Assembly (NCBI RefSeq): GCF_024398035.1
Contig: NZ_CP073748.1
Coordinates: forward strand, 2,145,520-2,209,519
Reading direction: 5' to 3'
DNA length: 64,000 bases
Origin: Kordiimonas sp. SCSIO 12603
GTDB taxonomy: Bacteria > Pseudomonadota > Alphaproteobacteria > Sphingomonadales > Kordiimonadaceae
The position numbers were made by a program, and so were the translations under genes. This document shows, one piece after another, positions 19,572 to 28,732 of the stretch (the first letter of the stretch is position 1; each line of letters starts with the position of its first letter). The notes under the pieces were generated by a model, which was given only the letters and a program-made list of their open reading frames with translations, made no database searches and had not been told where the DNA came from.

Positions 19572-19850
19572 AAAACTGGATGAACTTTCACATATATACT
19601 GCGATAAAATACTCAAAAGAACATTAGCTTAAAATGACTTAGTTCGAATGTGATGGGTGTCACAGAATTTCTTCAAAAATCTGGAAGGGCGTTATTCTGC
19701 GGCCTTTACGGCACTATGGCTTTGCTAGGGCTGTGCTGGATTTTGTCAAATACAAAAAATTATGTCTTTTAACCTTGAAGCGGCGCCTAATCGCCTTACC
19801 CCTTATATGCGAATTGAATTTGGCCGAAGATCGGCGAGTGGGAGGGTTAT
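19572..19850. other. Intergenic region between MATE gene and acyl-CoA dehydrogenase operon
   Basis: About 280 bases that must hold promoters in both directions. It is AT-rich (for example 19740-19770) with a short GCCGA-AGA-TCGGC inverted repeat just before the GGGAGGG ribosome site of the acyl-CoA dehydrogenase gene. I found no convincing coding sequence or well-spaced -35/-10 pair. Confidence 0.5.
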
Positions 19851-21032
19851 ATGAGTGATTTAGAGGCGTTTCGTAGCGAAACCCGTGCCTGGCTAGAAGA
19901 AAACTGCCCAGCAACCATGCGAAGTGGAGTAGGGGAGTCCCTCACAAGCGGCGAAGGTGATATTTGCTGGGGTGGACGTAAATTCCAGTTTAAATCAGAA
20001 GATCAGAAGCTTTGGCTTGAGCGTATGGGCTCTCGCGGTTGGACAGTGCCAACATGGCCTACCGAATATGGTGGTGGCGGTCTTTCGAAGGATGAAGCGA
20101 AAATCCTTCAGGAAGAGCTGCGCCGTATTAAAGCGAAACCAGCGCTTGTTTCTTTCGGTATCTGGATGCTTGGTCCTGCGCTACTGAAGTTTGGAACACA
20201 CGAACAAAAGCTTGAGCATCTTCCAAAAATCGCACGCGGTGAAATTCGCTGGTGTCAGGGGTATTCTGAACCAAACGCAGGATCTGACTTGGCGTCGCTG
20301 GCAACAAAGGCTGAAGATAAAGGCGACCATTATATCGTAAATGGTCAAAAAGTATGGACATCATACGCGGATCAAGCGGATTGGATTTTCTGTCTTGTAC
20401 GCACCAACCCTGATGACAAGCATAATGGTATTAGCTTTGTACTGTTCGATATGGAAAGTGAAGGCGTTTCCACAAAACCAATTCAGTTGATCTCAGGTTA
20501 CTCGCCATTCTGTGAAACATTCTTTGATAATGTAACAGTATCTAAAACGAACCTTGTTGGTGAAGAAAATAAAGGCTGGACGATTGCCAAGTATCTTCTC
20601 ACTCACGAGCGTACTGGTATCAGCGATATGGGTATGCCAGCGCCGCTCAACAGCCTTGCAGTTGAAAAATTAGGTACGATTGATGGCGAACTGGAAGATA
20701 AAATGCTTCGCCATCAGATCGCAGAGCATGAAATTGATGCTGCTTCTTTTGTGTTCACTATGGAACGTGCGAAGGATGAAGCCAAAGCGGGCGGCGATAT
20801 GGGCGCCTTTTCTTCCATGCTTAAAGGCTACGGCACAGAAATTAATAAAGCCCGTCATGAGCTTATCGTGAAAGTAAACGGTTCTGATGCCTTCGAATGG
20901 GAAGGTCAATTCTCAAACAATGGCGAAATTGCAAGAAGCTGGCTACGTACGAAAGCCAACTCAATTGAAGGCGGTACCACAGAGGTACAGCTGAATATCA
21001 TTGCAAAACGCATTCTAGATTTGCCGGCGTAA
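19851..21032 (+). CDS. Acyl-CoA dehydrogenase, catalytic-base subunit of a probable heteromer
   Basis: FAD-dependent alpha,beta-dehydrogenation of an acyl-CoA. 393 residues with N-terminal helical, middle beta (CQGYSEPNAGSDLASL at 135-150) and C-terminal helical domains. It carries E253 in THERTG, the position of the base in isovaleryl- and long-chain dehydrogenases, and E373 in SIEGGTTEVQ, the medium-chain base position. It lacks the C-terminal FAD-binding RxxFG...Q and MHGGxG motifs, which its neighbour supplies. This division matches the alpha2beta2 dehydrogenases (FadE26/27, FadE28/29) of steroid side-chain breakdown. First gene of a long operon; GGGAGGG precedes the ATG. Confidence 0.9.
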   Translation: MSDLEAFRSETRAWLEENCPATMRSGVGESLTSGEGDICWGGRKFQFKSEDQKLWLERMGSRGWTVPTWPTEYGGGGLSKDEAKILQEELRRIKAKPALVSFGIWMLGPALLKFGTHEQKLEHLPKIARGEIRWCQGYSEPNAGSDLASLATKAEDKGDHYIVNGQKVWTSYADQADWIFCLVRTNPDDKHNGISFVLFDMESEGVSTKPIQLISGYSPFCETFFDNVTVSKTNLVGEENKGWTIAKYLLTHERTGISDMGMPAPLNSLAVEKLGTIDGELEDKMLRHQIAEHEIDAASFVFTMERAKDEAKAGGDMGAFSSMLKGYGTEINKARHELIVKVNGSDAFEWEGQFSNNGEIARSWLRTKANSIEGGTTEVQLNIIAKRILDLPA

Positions 21033-21047
21033 GGGGGAGTTTGACCA

Positions 21048-22184
21048 ATGGCTATGATTTTGAATGAAGAACAGCAACTGCTGAAAGAATCTGCAGAAGG
21101 CTTCTTTAACGAAAAAGCACCAATTTCCCAGCTGCGTCAGCTTCGTGATGATAAAGACGAGACAGGTTACTCGAAAGAGCTTTGGACAGAAATGTCAGAA
21201 ATGGGTTTCGCGGGCCTTCTTGTTGATGAAGACCACGGCGGCACAGGTTTTGGCGTGATGGGGGCAGGTATTGTTGCGGAAGCAATGGGAAGAACGCTTT
21301 CTGCATCGCCGTATTTTGCCAGTTCTATTGTTGGTGCATCGCTTATTAAGATGGCGGGCAATGATACGCAGAAATCAACCCTGTTGCCTGCAATCGCCGC
21401 TGGGGAGACAATTGTTACCCTCGCTGTTGATGAAACAAGCACACACAATCCCGAACGTACCTCTGTAAAAGCTACATCTGCTGAAGGCGGTTATGTACTG
21501 AACGGCATGAAAACATTTGTACCTGAAGGCCATGTGGCTGATCAGATTATTGTCCTTGCTCGCACGTCAGGTGATGCGGGTGATGCGAACGGCTTAAGCC
21601 TGTTCCTTGTTGACCGCCGTGCCGCTGGTGTGATTGCGGACCGTACAGTGATGTCAGATAGCCGTAACTGGGCGAAAATTACGCTAGAAGGTGTGAAAGT
21701 TTCTGCCGAAAATCTTCTTGGTGAAGAAGGTGCGGCGATGAAAGCACTGGGACCAGTGCTTGATAAAGCAAATATCATTCTGGCGTCTGAACTGCTTGGT
21801 ATTGCGCAGGAATGCCTAGACCGTACAGTTGCTTACCTGCAGGAGCGCAAGCAGTTTGGCGTGCTAATTGGTTCTTTCCAGGGGCTTCAGCACCGTGCAG
21901 CCCAGCTTTTCAGTGAAATTGAAGTAACACGCTCTGCGGTCATGAAAGCGCAGCAGATGGCAGAGATGGGCGGCGATGTAAGTTGGTTTGCAAGTCTTGC
22001 AAAAGCAAAAGCCTCTAAAACTGCTGAACTTGCTACGAATGAAGCTATTCAAATGCACGGCGGCATCGGCATGACGGATGAATTTGATATCGGTTTCTTT
22101 ATCAAACGTGCCCGTGTTGCGCAGACACTTTATGGCGGTTTCAATTACCACGCAGACCGTTTCGCACGCACTAGCGGTTATTAA
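21048..22184 (+). CDS. Acyl-CoA dehydrogenase, FAD-motif subunit of a probable heteromer
   Basis: 378 residues, second acyl-CoA dehydrogenase subunit, 15 bases after the first. It has ERKQFGVLIGSFQGLQH at 266-282 and QMHGGIG at 335-341, the FAD-contacting motifs missing from its neighbour. At the medium-chain base position it has G363 (LYGGFNY) where active enzymes have Glu, and at the isovaleryl-type base position it has no Glu (DKANIILASELLG). On its own it should therefore be inactive, but it can complement the upstream protein. GGGGGAG lies before the ATG. The AMP-binding ligase gene follows 11 bases later. Confidence 0.9.
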   Translation: MAMILNEEQQLLKESAEGFFNEKAPISQLRQLRDDKDETGYSKELWTEMSEMGFAGLLVDEDHGGTGFGVMGAGIVAEAMGRTLSASPYFASSIVGASLIKMAGNDTQKSTLLPAIAAGETIVTLAVDETSTHNPERTSVKATSAEGGYVLNGMKTFVPEGHVADQIIVLARTSGDAGDANGLSLFLVDRRAAGVIADRTVMSDSRNWAKITLEGVKVSAENLLGEEGAAMKALGPVLDKANIILASELLGIAQECLDRTVAYLQERKQFGVLIGSFQGLQHRAAQLFSEIEVTRSAVMKAQQMAEMGGDVSWFASLAKAKASKTAELATNEAIQMHGGIGMTDEFDIGFFIKRARVAQTLYGGFNYHADRFARTSGY

Positions 22185-22195
22185 GGGGGAAATAG

Positions 22196-23932
22196 ATGCT
22201 TGATGCACTGGAATTGCCGGAAGTTGATCCAGCTACACCGATAGATACCGTTATGCGCGGTCTTTGTGCGCCGGGTATGCCGTTTGAAACCGTTGAGCAG
22301 GAAATAGACGGTATCACGCACACGGTTTTTAAAAACCAACCGCCAACGATGCGCGAAGTCCTCATAATGCTGATGGCTCATGATGAGAAGGAATTTCTCG
22401 TTTACGGAGATACCCGTCTTAGCTTTAAGGAAACACTGGCGCGCGCTACACAGCTATCACAGGCGCTTGTTGATGATTTAGGCGTGAAAAAGGGCGACCG
22501 TGTCGCGCTTGCGATGCGTAACTATCCTGAATGGCCAATTGCTTATATGGCGATTGTTGGTTCCGGCGGTATTGCGGTGTTGATGAACGCTTGGTGGACC
22601 GAAGAAGAAATGTCTTGGGCCATGAATGATTGCGGTGCCAAAGTTGCTGTTTGTGACGGTGAACGCGCCAGCCGCCTCGGTGCATACATCAGCGATAATC
22701 CCGATACACAGGTTCTTGTTGCACGGGATGAAATTGAAGAAACAGCAAACATCCGTCGGATGGAACCTTTCCTTGAAGGAAAATCACCATTTGTATGGCC
22801 TTCTATTCCTATGGAGTCTGATGATCCGTGCCAGATGCTTTACACATCGGGCTCAACAGGCTTTCCAAAGGGCGCATATTCAAGCCACCGTGCTGTGAAT
22901 GCTGTTCTCTTTAACTGGATTGTGGTGGCGCTTTCGCTCAAGATGCTTGGCCGTACGAACCCGGACCCTGATTTCCAGCCGATTATGTTGGTTGCTGTAC
23001 CCTTTTTCCATGTAACGGGGCTTATGCCTGTTCTTATGGTTTCCGCTATTGCTGGCCGTAAGCTTGTGCTGATGCACAAATGGGATGTGGAAATGGCGTT
23101 CCAGATGATTGATGCTGAGGGCGTTACTTCATTTACAGGCGTACCGACTATGTCGTATGATATGGCGGCATCCCCGCTTCGTAAAAATTACGATTTGTCT
23201 ACGCTTGTTGATATCGGCGGCGGTGGTGCTGCACGCCCGCCAGAGCATGTAAAACTTATCAAAGAAGCTTTTAAGGAAAGTAGCCCGGGTATTGGGTACG
23301 GCCTTACAGAAACAGGTTCGCTTGGTGCGCTTCTTTCTGGCGATGAATATGCAGAACGCCCTAATAGTGTGGGTAAAGCAACACCGCCGATGGTAAGCGT
23401 GAAAATCGCTGGCGCGGATGGTGCACCGCTTGCAAATTATGAGCGTGGTGAAATTTGCATCAAATCGGTTACCAACGTGAAAGGTTATTGGAATAACCAG
23501 GAAGCCACAGACCGTGCATTCAAGGACGGTTGGATGCATACAGGCGACGTTGGTTATATTGACGATGAAGGATATATTTTCATCGTTGACCGTATGAAAG
23601 ATATCATCATCCGTGGTGGTGAAAACATTAGCTCCCTTGAGGTGGAAGGTGTGCTGCATGCACATGCAAAAGTGGAAGACGTAATGGTCTTTTCACTTCC
23701 TTGTCCGCACTTGGGTGAAATTGTGGGGGCTGCGATTGTGCCTGGGGAAGCAGGTGTAAACGCGGCAGAAATTCTGGACGAAGCGAAGGCACATCTTGCG
23801 GCCTTTAAGATCCCTGAAAAAGTGTGGATCAGAGAAGAGCCAATGCCGCTTATCGCTTCCGGTAAAATTGATAGAAAAGCAGTGAAAGCCCATTACCAGG
23901 AAATGTGGCAAACTGAACAAGAGGGGAATTAA
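22196..23932 (+). CDS. AMP-forming acyl-CoA synthetase
   Basis: Activates a carboxylic acid to its CoA thioester via an acyl-adenylate. 578 residues with P-loop YTSGSTGFPKGA, the A5-type motif GYGLTETG, the hinge TGDVGYIDDEGYIFIVDRMKD, and a C-terminal PLIASGKIDRKAV with the catalytic lysine. GGGGGAAA precedes the ATG. Location between acyl-CoA dehydrogenase genes suggests it activates the substrate of this operon. Its spacing to the next gene is 2 bases. The chain specificity is unknown. Confidence 0.92.
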   Translation: MLDALELPEVDPATPIDTVMRGLCAPGMPFETVEQEIDGITHTVFKNQPPTMREVLIMLMAHDEKEFLVYGDTRLSFKETLARATQLSQALVDDLGVKKGDRVALAMRNYPEWPIAYMAIVGSGGIAVLMNAWWTEEEMSWAMNDCGAKVAVCDGERASRLGAYISDNPDTQVLVARDEIEETANIRRMEPFLEGKSPFVWPSIPMESDDPCQMLYTSGSTGFPKGAYSSHRAVNAVLFNWIVVALSLKMLGRTNPDPDFQPIMLVAVPFFHVTGLMPVLMVSAIAGRKLVLMHKWDVEMAFQMIDAEGVTSFTGVPTMSYDMAASPLRKNYDLSTLVDIGGGGAARPPEHVKLIKEAFKESSPGIGYGLTETGSLGALLSGDEYAERPNSVGKATPPMVSVKIAGADGAPLANYERGEICIKSVTNVKGYWNNQEATDRAFKDGWMHTGDVGYIDDEGYIFIVDRMKDIIIRGGENISSLEVEGVLHAHAKVEDVMVFSLPCPHLGEIVGAAIVPGEAGVNAAEILDEAKAHLAAFKIPEKVWIREEPMPLIASGKIDRKAVKAHYQEMWQTEQEGN

Positions 23933-23934
23933 GT

Positions 23935-25167
23935 ATGGATTTAGGTCTTTCTCCACGCGCAACTGAATTGCGCGATAAGGTCCGTAACTTTATCGAAACA
24001 CATGTAGTGCCTGTTGAAGATGAATATCATCATGAAATTGGCAAAGGCGGCAGCCGCTGGGAATTTACACCGCGGATGACTGAAATCCTTGAAACACTCA
24101 AGGCACAAGCAAAAAAAGACGGCCTTTGGAACTTCTGGTTGACAGATTCAGAAGAAGGTTATGGCCTTACAACTGTTGAATATGCTTATCTGGCTGAAGA
24201 AATGGGCCGGTCGCATATCGCTGCTGAGGCATTTAACTGTAGCGCGCCAGACACGGGCAACATGGAAGTAATTGAGCGTTACGGCACTGATGAGCACAAA
24301 GAAAAATGGCTGAAGCCGCTTCTCGAAGGCAAAATTCGTTCTGCTTATTTGATGACAGAGCCTGATGTTGCTTCGTCTGATGCCACAAATCTTGAAATGA
24401 GTGCAAAGCTTGATGGTGATCACTATGTGCTGAATGGCGAGAAATACTGGGCTTCTGGCGCTGGTGATCCACGCTGTGCGGTTTATGTTGTAATGGTGAA
24501 AACGGGTGATGAAGATACACCGCGTAAGAACCGCCACAGCATGATCCTTGTAGAGGCTGGTACGCCGGGTATTGAAATTCTGCGTCCAATGATGGTGTTC
24601 GGACATGATGATGCACCGCACGGTCATATGCACATTCGTTTCACTGATGTAAAAGTACCAAAAGAAAATCTCGTTCTTGGTGAAGGTCGTGGTTTCGAAG
24701 TATCCCAAGGCCGCTTGGGCCCTGGCCGTATTCACCACTGTATGCGTTCTATTGGTGCTGCTGAACGTGCGCTTGATCTACTCTGTAAGCGCGCAACAAC
24801 ACGTGAAGCATTTGGTCGTCCGCTTGCGAAACTTGGTGCTAACTATGATATCATCGCGGAAGCACGTATCAGCATTGAGATGACCCGTCTGCTATGCCTG
24901 AAGGCTGCTTATATGATGGATACAATCGGCACGCAGGCTGCGCAGCCATATATTTCGCAGATCAAGGTGCAGGCACCTCGCATGGCGCTTGAAGTGATTG
25001 ACGAAGCGATGCAGATGCATGGCGGGCGCGGCATTAGTCAGGATTTCCCACTAGCATCTATGTGGCACGGTCAGCGTACGCTTCGTTTCGCAGATGGGCC
25101 CGATGCCGTACACCGGATGGTGATTGCGCGTACTGAGTTGAAGAAATACCGTTCGAACAGCGTGTAA
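23935..25167 (+). CDS. ACAD10/11-type acyl-CoA dehydrogenase
   Basis: 410 residues. Motifs are those of the dehydrogenase domain of animal ACAD10/ACAD11 and bacterial LvaC: MTEPDVASSDATN in the middle domain, GHDDAPHGHMHIRF, RLGPGRIHHCMRSIG, and C-terminal RTLRFADGPDAVHR. In the last motif D387 replaces the glutamate of medium-chain enzymes, as in this family. Those relatives convert 4-phosphoacyl-CoAs made by the partner kinase. The kinase-like gene at 15241-16311 is the probable partner. GAGGGG precedes the ATG. Confidence 0.9.
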   Translation: MDLGLSPRATELRDKVRNFIETHVVPVEDEYHHEIGKGGSRWEFTPRMTEILETLKAQAKKDGLWNFWLTDSEEGYGLTTVEYAYLAEEMGRSHIAAEAFNCSAPDTGNMEVIERYGTDEHKEKWLKPLLEGKIRSAYLMTEPDVASSDATNLEMSAKLDGDHYVLNGEKYWASGAGDPRCAVYVVMVKTGDEDTPRKNRHSMILVEAGTPGIEILRPMMVFGHDDAPHGHMHIRFTDVKVPKENLVLGEGRGFEVSQGRLGPGRIHHCMRSIGAAERALDLLCKRATTREAFGRPLAKLGANYDIIAEARISIEMTRLLCLKAAYMMDTIGTQAAQPYISQIKVQAPRMALEVIDEAMQMHGGRGISQDFPLASMWHGQRTLRFADGPDAVHRMVIARTELKKYRSNSV

Positions 25168-25175
25168 GTCTGCCG

Positions 25176-25964
25176 ATGGATATTTCCAAACTTTATAATA
25201 TTGAAGGTAAAGTCGCTCTCGTCACAGGGGGCGGCTCAGGTATCGGAGCGATGGCAACTGAGGCGCTCGTGAGAGCGGGTTGTAAGGTTTATATCGCTTC
25301 TCGTCGCCTTGATAGCTGCTTGGCGATTGCTGATGAACTGAATGCAATTGGTCCCGGGCGTGTTATTGCGCTTTCCGCTGATCTTTCAACAGGTGAGGGG
25401 ACAGAAGAACTGGCAAACCACCTGAAGAGTGTGGAACTAGAACTGCATATCCTGCTGAATAATTCAGGTATGACATGGGGCGCTCCGTTTGAGGAATTCC
25501 CACGCCAGAAATGGGATGATGTATTAAGGCTTAATGTAACGGCGGTTGCTGATCTTACGCGCTTATTGCATCCGATGCTGAAAAAAGCTGGTAAAGCAGA
25601 TGATCCTGCGCGTGTTATTAACCTAGGTTCTGTTGCGGGAACGCGTACAGTTTCAAATATGGCTTATAGCTACGGTGCGAGTAAAGCGGCCGTGCACCAT
25701 ATTACCAAGATCTTGTCTCACGAGCTGGCTGTAGACCACATAACAGTGAACGCAATCGCGCCAGGGCCTTTCCCGAGCCGGATGATGGCCCATATCACAG
25801 AGGATGAGAAGCGCAGGAAAGCAATGGAATCTGTTGTGCCGCTTAGGAGAGTTGGTACGGGTGAAGATATTGCAGGTGTTCTTCTGATGCTTACCTCACG
25901 AGCGGGCAGTTATATCACTGGTGGGATCATTCCGCTTGACGGAGGCATGTCTGCATTACCGTAA
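25176..25964 (+). CDS. Short-chain dehydrogenase/reductase
   Basis: SDR of 262 residues with TGGGSGIG near 17-24, ASRRLD after beta2 (favouring NADP), NNSGMTWG in place of NNAG, and catalytic YGASK near 168. The C-terminal GGIIPLDGGMSALP is typical of FabG-like enzymes. It is 8 bases after the ACAD11-type gene and its stop ends this part of the operon. It may reduce or oxidise the hydroxyl of the same substrate series. No specific function is recognisable. Confidence 0.85.
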   Translation: MDISKLYNIEGKVALVTGGGSGIGAMATEALVRAGCKVYIASRRLDSCLAIADELNAIGPGRVIALSADLSTGEGTEELANHLKSVELELHILLNNSGMTWGAPFEEFPRQKWDDVLRLNVTAVADLTRLLHPMLKKAGKADDPARVINLGSVAGTRTVSNMAYSYGASKAAVHHITKILSHELAVDHITVNAIAPGPFPSRMMAHITEDEKRRKAMESVVPLRRVGTGEDIAGVLLMLTSRAGSYITGGIIPLDGGMSALP

Positions 25965-26050
25965 CGAATCGATCGAATTAATTTGATTCGTTTTAAATAA
26001 ATGATTCGTAACAATGGCTTATGAAAGTTTCTTGAATCTATACTCGAATC
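25963..26050. promoter_or_regulatory. Repeat-rich regulatory region before maoC operon
   Basis: Contains a perfect 8-base inverted repeat (aacgaatc 25963-25970, gattcgtt 25985-25992) plus further copies of the hexamer: GATTCG at 26003-26008, CGAATC at 26045-26050 and a near copy CGAATT at 25974-25979. Such clustering upstream of a new ribosome site looks like a regulator (for example TetR-type) operator, but no binding protein is assigned. Confidence 0.45.
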
Positions 26051-26069
26051 TGGGGATTTGGAGGGAATA

Positions 26070-26528
26070 ATGAGTAAAACTGTTTCAAAAGAAGAGCTTA
26101 AAGATTACATCGGCAAGGAAACTGGTGTGTCAGACTGGTTCCTGATTGATCAGGACCGCATCAATAAGTTCGCTGATGTGACACTGGATCACCAATTCAT
26201 TCATGTTGATCCGGAAGCGGCGGCCCAAACACCGTTTGGCACTACAATCGCACACGGATTTCTAACACTTTCCATGCTTGCACACCTTGCGACAAGTTCA
26301 ATGCTCAGCATTGAAGGAACAAAAATGGGCGTGAACTACGGCACGGAAAAAGTACGCTTCCTTTCACCTGTGAAAGTGGATAGCGAAATCCGTGCTCGTG
26401 TGAAGCTTGTTGAAGTAACAGAAAAGCCGGGTAACCGCCTGCTGCTGAAAAATGAAGTGACAGTAGAAATTAATGGTGAACAGCATCCGGCGCTTATCGC
26501 TGAGTGGTTGACCATGGTTTTTGTCTAA
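26070..26528 (+). CDS. MaoC-family (R)-specific enoyl-CoA hydratase
   Basis: Hotdog-fold hydratase of 152 residues. The hydratase 2 signature is visible as FADVTLDHQFIHVDPEAA with the catalytic D40 and H45, followed by IAHGFLTLSM. It hydrates 2-enoyl-CoA to (3R)-hydroxyacyl-CoA. I set the start at ATG 26070 because GGAGGG lies just before it; the frame is open upstream only through that ribosome site. It begins a new three-gene run with an MFE-2-like dehydrogenase and a thiolase. Confidence 0.9.
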   Translation: MSKTVSKEELKDYIGKETGVSDWFLIDQDRINKFADVTLDHQFIHVDPEAAAQTPFGTTIAHGFLTLSMLAHLATSSMLSIEGTKMGVNYGTEKVRFLSPVKVDSEIRARVKLVEVTEKPGNRLLLKNEVTVEINGEQHPALIAEWLTMVFV

Positions 26529-26558
26529 GAATTTATACCGATTGGTTGGAGAGATTTA

Positions 26559-27479
26559 ATGAGTATTCGTTTTGATGATCGGGTTGCGATTGTAACTGGT
26601 GCTGGTGGTGGCCTTGGTCGTTCACATGCTCTTGCACTGGCTGCACGCGGTGCCAAGGTTGTGGTGAATGATCTTGGTGGTGATGTAACTGGCGAAGGTG
26701 GTTCTTCCGCTGCAGCTGAAGCTGTTGTGCAGGAAATTATCGATGCGGGCGGTGAAGCGATTGCGCACGGTGCTAACGTATGTGATGAGGCGCAGGTGGC
26801 GGACATGGTTCAGAAGACCATGGATAAATGGGGCCGCATCGACATTCTCGTAAATAACGCTGGCGTACTCCGTGACAAGACTTTTGCGAAAATGACACTG
26901 GATGATTTCAATTTCGTTATGCAAGTTCATGTGATGGGTTCTGTAACTTGTACAAAAGCGGTTTGGGAAATCATGCGTGAGCAGGGTTATGGCCGTATTG
27001 TGATGACGACATCGTCTTCTGGTCTGTACGGTAACTTCGGTCAGTCAAACTATGGTGCTGCAAAACTTGGTCTTGTTGGTTTCATGAATACTCTGTGCCT
27101 TGAAGGGCAGAAATATAACATTCATGTAAATAGCCTGGCGCCAATGGCGGCAACCCGGATGACAGAAGGCCTTCTACCGCAAGCTGCGCTTGATCTGTCG
27201 ACGCCGGAATCTGTAACGGCGGGTCTTCTCACGCTTTGTGATGATGAAGCACCGAACCGTACAATCCTTTGTGCTGGTTCGGGTGGTTATGCAAAAGCCG
27301 CTATCTATGAAACAGAGGGTGTTTACCTGAAACCAGAAGAGCAGACACCAGAAAATGTGCGTGCTGCGATGGGCGATATCAATAATCCAGAAGGCCAACA
27401 GGAACTTATCCAGGGTGGCCAGCAATCCATGAAATTTATCGGCAAAGCGGCTCAGGCCCTTGGCGTGAAAATCAGTTAA
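26559..27479 (+). CDS. (3R)-hydroxyacyl-CoA dehydrogenase, HSD17B4/MFE-2-like SDR
   Basis: 306 residues. [13 protein letters not shown] near 14-26, [20 protein letters not shown] after beta2, [16 protein letters not shown] and catalytic YGAAK. The DLGG insertion and RDKTFAKM segment are hallmarks of the dehydrogenase domain of peroxisomal multifunctional enzyme type 2. It would convert (3R)-hydroxyacyl-CoA, the product of the adjacent MaoC protein, to 3-oxoacyl-CoA with NAD. A thiolase follows 11 bases later, completing the cycle. Confidence 0.9.
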   Translation: MSIRFDDRVAIVTGAGGGLGRSHALALAARGAKVVVNDLGGDVTGEGGSSAAAEAVVQEIIDAGGEAIAHGANVCDEAQVADMVQKTMDKWGRIDILVNNAGVLRDKTFAKMTLDDFNFVMQVHVMGSVTCTKAVWEIMREQGYGRIVMTTSSSGLYGNFGQSNYGAAKLGLVGFMNTLCLEGQKYNIHVNSLAPMAATRMTEGLLPQAALDLSTPESVTAGLLTLCDDEAPNRTILCAGSGGYAKAAIYETEGVYLKPEEQTPENVRAAMGDINNPEGQQELIQGGQQSMKFIGKAAQALGVKIS

Positions 27480-27490
27480 GGAGACCTCAG

Positions 27491-28672
27491 ATGCGTGAAG
27501 CAGTAATTGTATCAACCGCACGTACCCCAATTGGCCGTGCTTACCGTGGTTCACTGAATGCCACTCTTGCACCAACACTTGGCGCCCATGCTATTGAGCA
27601 TGCAGTTAAGCGTGCTGGTATCGATGGTGGTGAAGTTGAAGATGTGATCATGGGCTGTGCGCTCACACAAGGCTCATCTGGCTCAAATATTGGCCGTTTG
27701 GCTGCTATGCGTGCAGGTTTGCCGACAACAGTTTCTGGCATGACACTCGACCGTCAGTGTTCATCAGGCATGATGGCGATCGCAACGGCTGCAAAGCAGG
27801 TGATGTATGACGGTATGGATGTTGCCGTTGGTGGTGGCCTTGACAGTATTTCTGTGGTGCAAAACGAGCATATGAACCGTTTTCAGGCTGTTGATCCAAG
27901 CCTTACAGCAATGCACCCGCATATGCATATGCCAATGCTTCAAACAGCTGAAGTGGTGGCAGAGCGTTACGGTATTAGCCGTGAAGCAATGGATGAATAT
28001 GGTCTTCAATCACAGCAGCGAACACATGCAGCGCAGCAAGCTGGTAAGTTTGATGATGAAATCGTGCCGATTTCTTCAAAAATGGCCGTTGTGAATAAAG
28101 AAACCAAGGAAATGACATTCCATGATGTTACCCTTGAAAAAGATGAAGGTAATCGCCCAGAAACAACAATCGAAGGTCTTTCTGGCCTGAAAACTGTGAT
28201 TGAAGGTGGTACTATTACAGCCGGTAACGCGAGCCAGCTTTCTGATGGTTCATCAGCCGCTGTTGTGATGGACGCGAAAACAGCAGAGAAAAAAGGCCTT
28301 GATGCTCTTGGCTTCTACCGCGGTATTGCTGTAGCGGGTCTTGAGCCTGACGAGATGGGTATTGGCCCGGTGTATGCTATTCCAAAGCTTCTTAAAAACC
28401 ACGGTCTATCTATGGATGATATTGGCCTTTGGGAATTGAACGAAGCATTTGCTGTACAGGTTCTTTACTGCCGTGATAAACTTGGTATTCCTAATGAGCT
28501 ACTCAATGTAAATGGTGGTGCAATTTCCATCGGTCACCCATATGGTATGTCTGGTGCACGCATGGTTGGTCATGCGCTGATCGAAGGTAAGCGTCGCGGT
28601 GCAAAATATGTTGTCTGCACAATGTGTGTAGGTGGCGGTATGGGCGCTGCTGGCCTCTTTGAGGTAGCATAG
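27491..28672 (+). CDS. Acetyl-CoA acyltransferase (thiolase)
   Basis: Thiolase of 393 residues. Nucleophile C90 in [12 protein letters not shown]349 in [10 protein letters not shown] and the second active-site cysteine C379 in [13 protein letters not shown] are all present. It cleaves 3-oxoacyl-CoA with CoA, releasing acetyl-CoA (or propionyl-CoA for branched chains). It is the last gene of the maoC run and has a good AAGGAGA ribosome site. A terminator hairpin follows at once. A degradative thiolase is favoured over a biosynthetic one by context. Confidence 0.93.
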   Translation: MREAVIVSTARTPIGRAYRGSLNATLAPTLGAHAIEHAVKRAGIDGGEVEDVIMGCALTQGSSGSNIGRLAAMRAGLPTTVSGMTLDRQCSSGMMAIATAAKQVMYDGMDVAVGGGLDSISVVQNEHMNRFQAVDPSLTAMHPHMHMPMLQTAEVVAERYGISREAMDEYGLQSQQRTHAAQQAGKFDDEIVPISSKMAVVNKETKEMTFHDVTLEKDEGNRPETTIEGLSGLKTVIEGGTITAGNASQLSDGSSAAVVMDAKTAEKKGLDALGFYRGIAVAGLEPDEMGIGPVYAIPKLLKNHGLSMDDIGLWELNEAFAVQVLYCRDKLGIPNELLNVNGGAISIGHPYGMSGARMVGHALIEGKRRGAKYVVCTMCVGGGMGAAGLFEVA

Positions 28673-28682
28673 GTTTTATGGG

Positions 28683-28706
28683 GAAGGGCGGCTGTTGTCG
28701 CCCTTC
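28683..28706 (+). terminator. Intrinsic terminator after thiolase
   Basis: 8-base perfect stem gaagggcg / cgcccttc with an 8-base loop, followed by TTGTATTTTTT. It separates the maoC-SDR-thiolase run from the quinone-oxidoreductase gene. Confidence 0.8.
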
Positions 28707-28732
28707 TTGTATTTTTTGAAGGGGTTTAGGGC

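Noticed and set aside
23129-23665. 178-codon antisense frame inside the acyl-CoA synthetase gene
   Set aside because: Cysteine- and histidine-rich translation without domain signs; it overlaps a complete conserved ligase.
24148-24738. 196-codon open frame antisense to the ACAD11-type gene
   Set aside because: Composition is a shadow of the strong gene on the other strand; no ribosome site, domain or plausible protein pattern.
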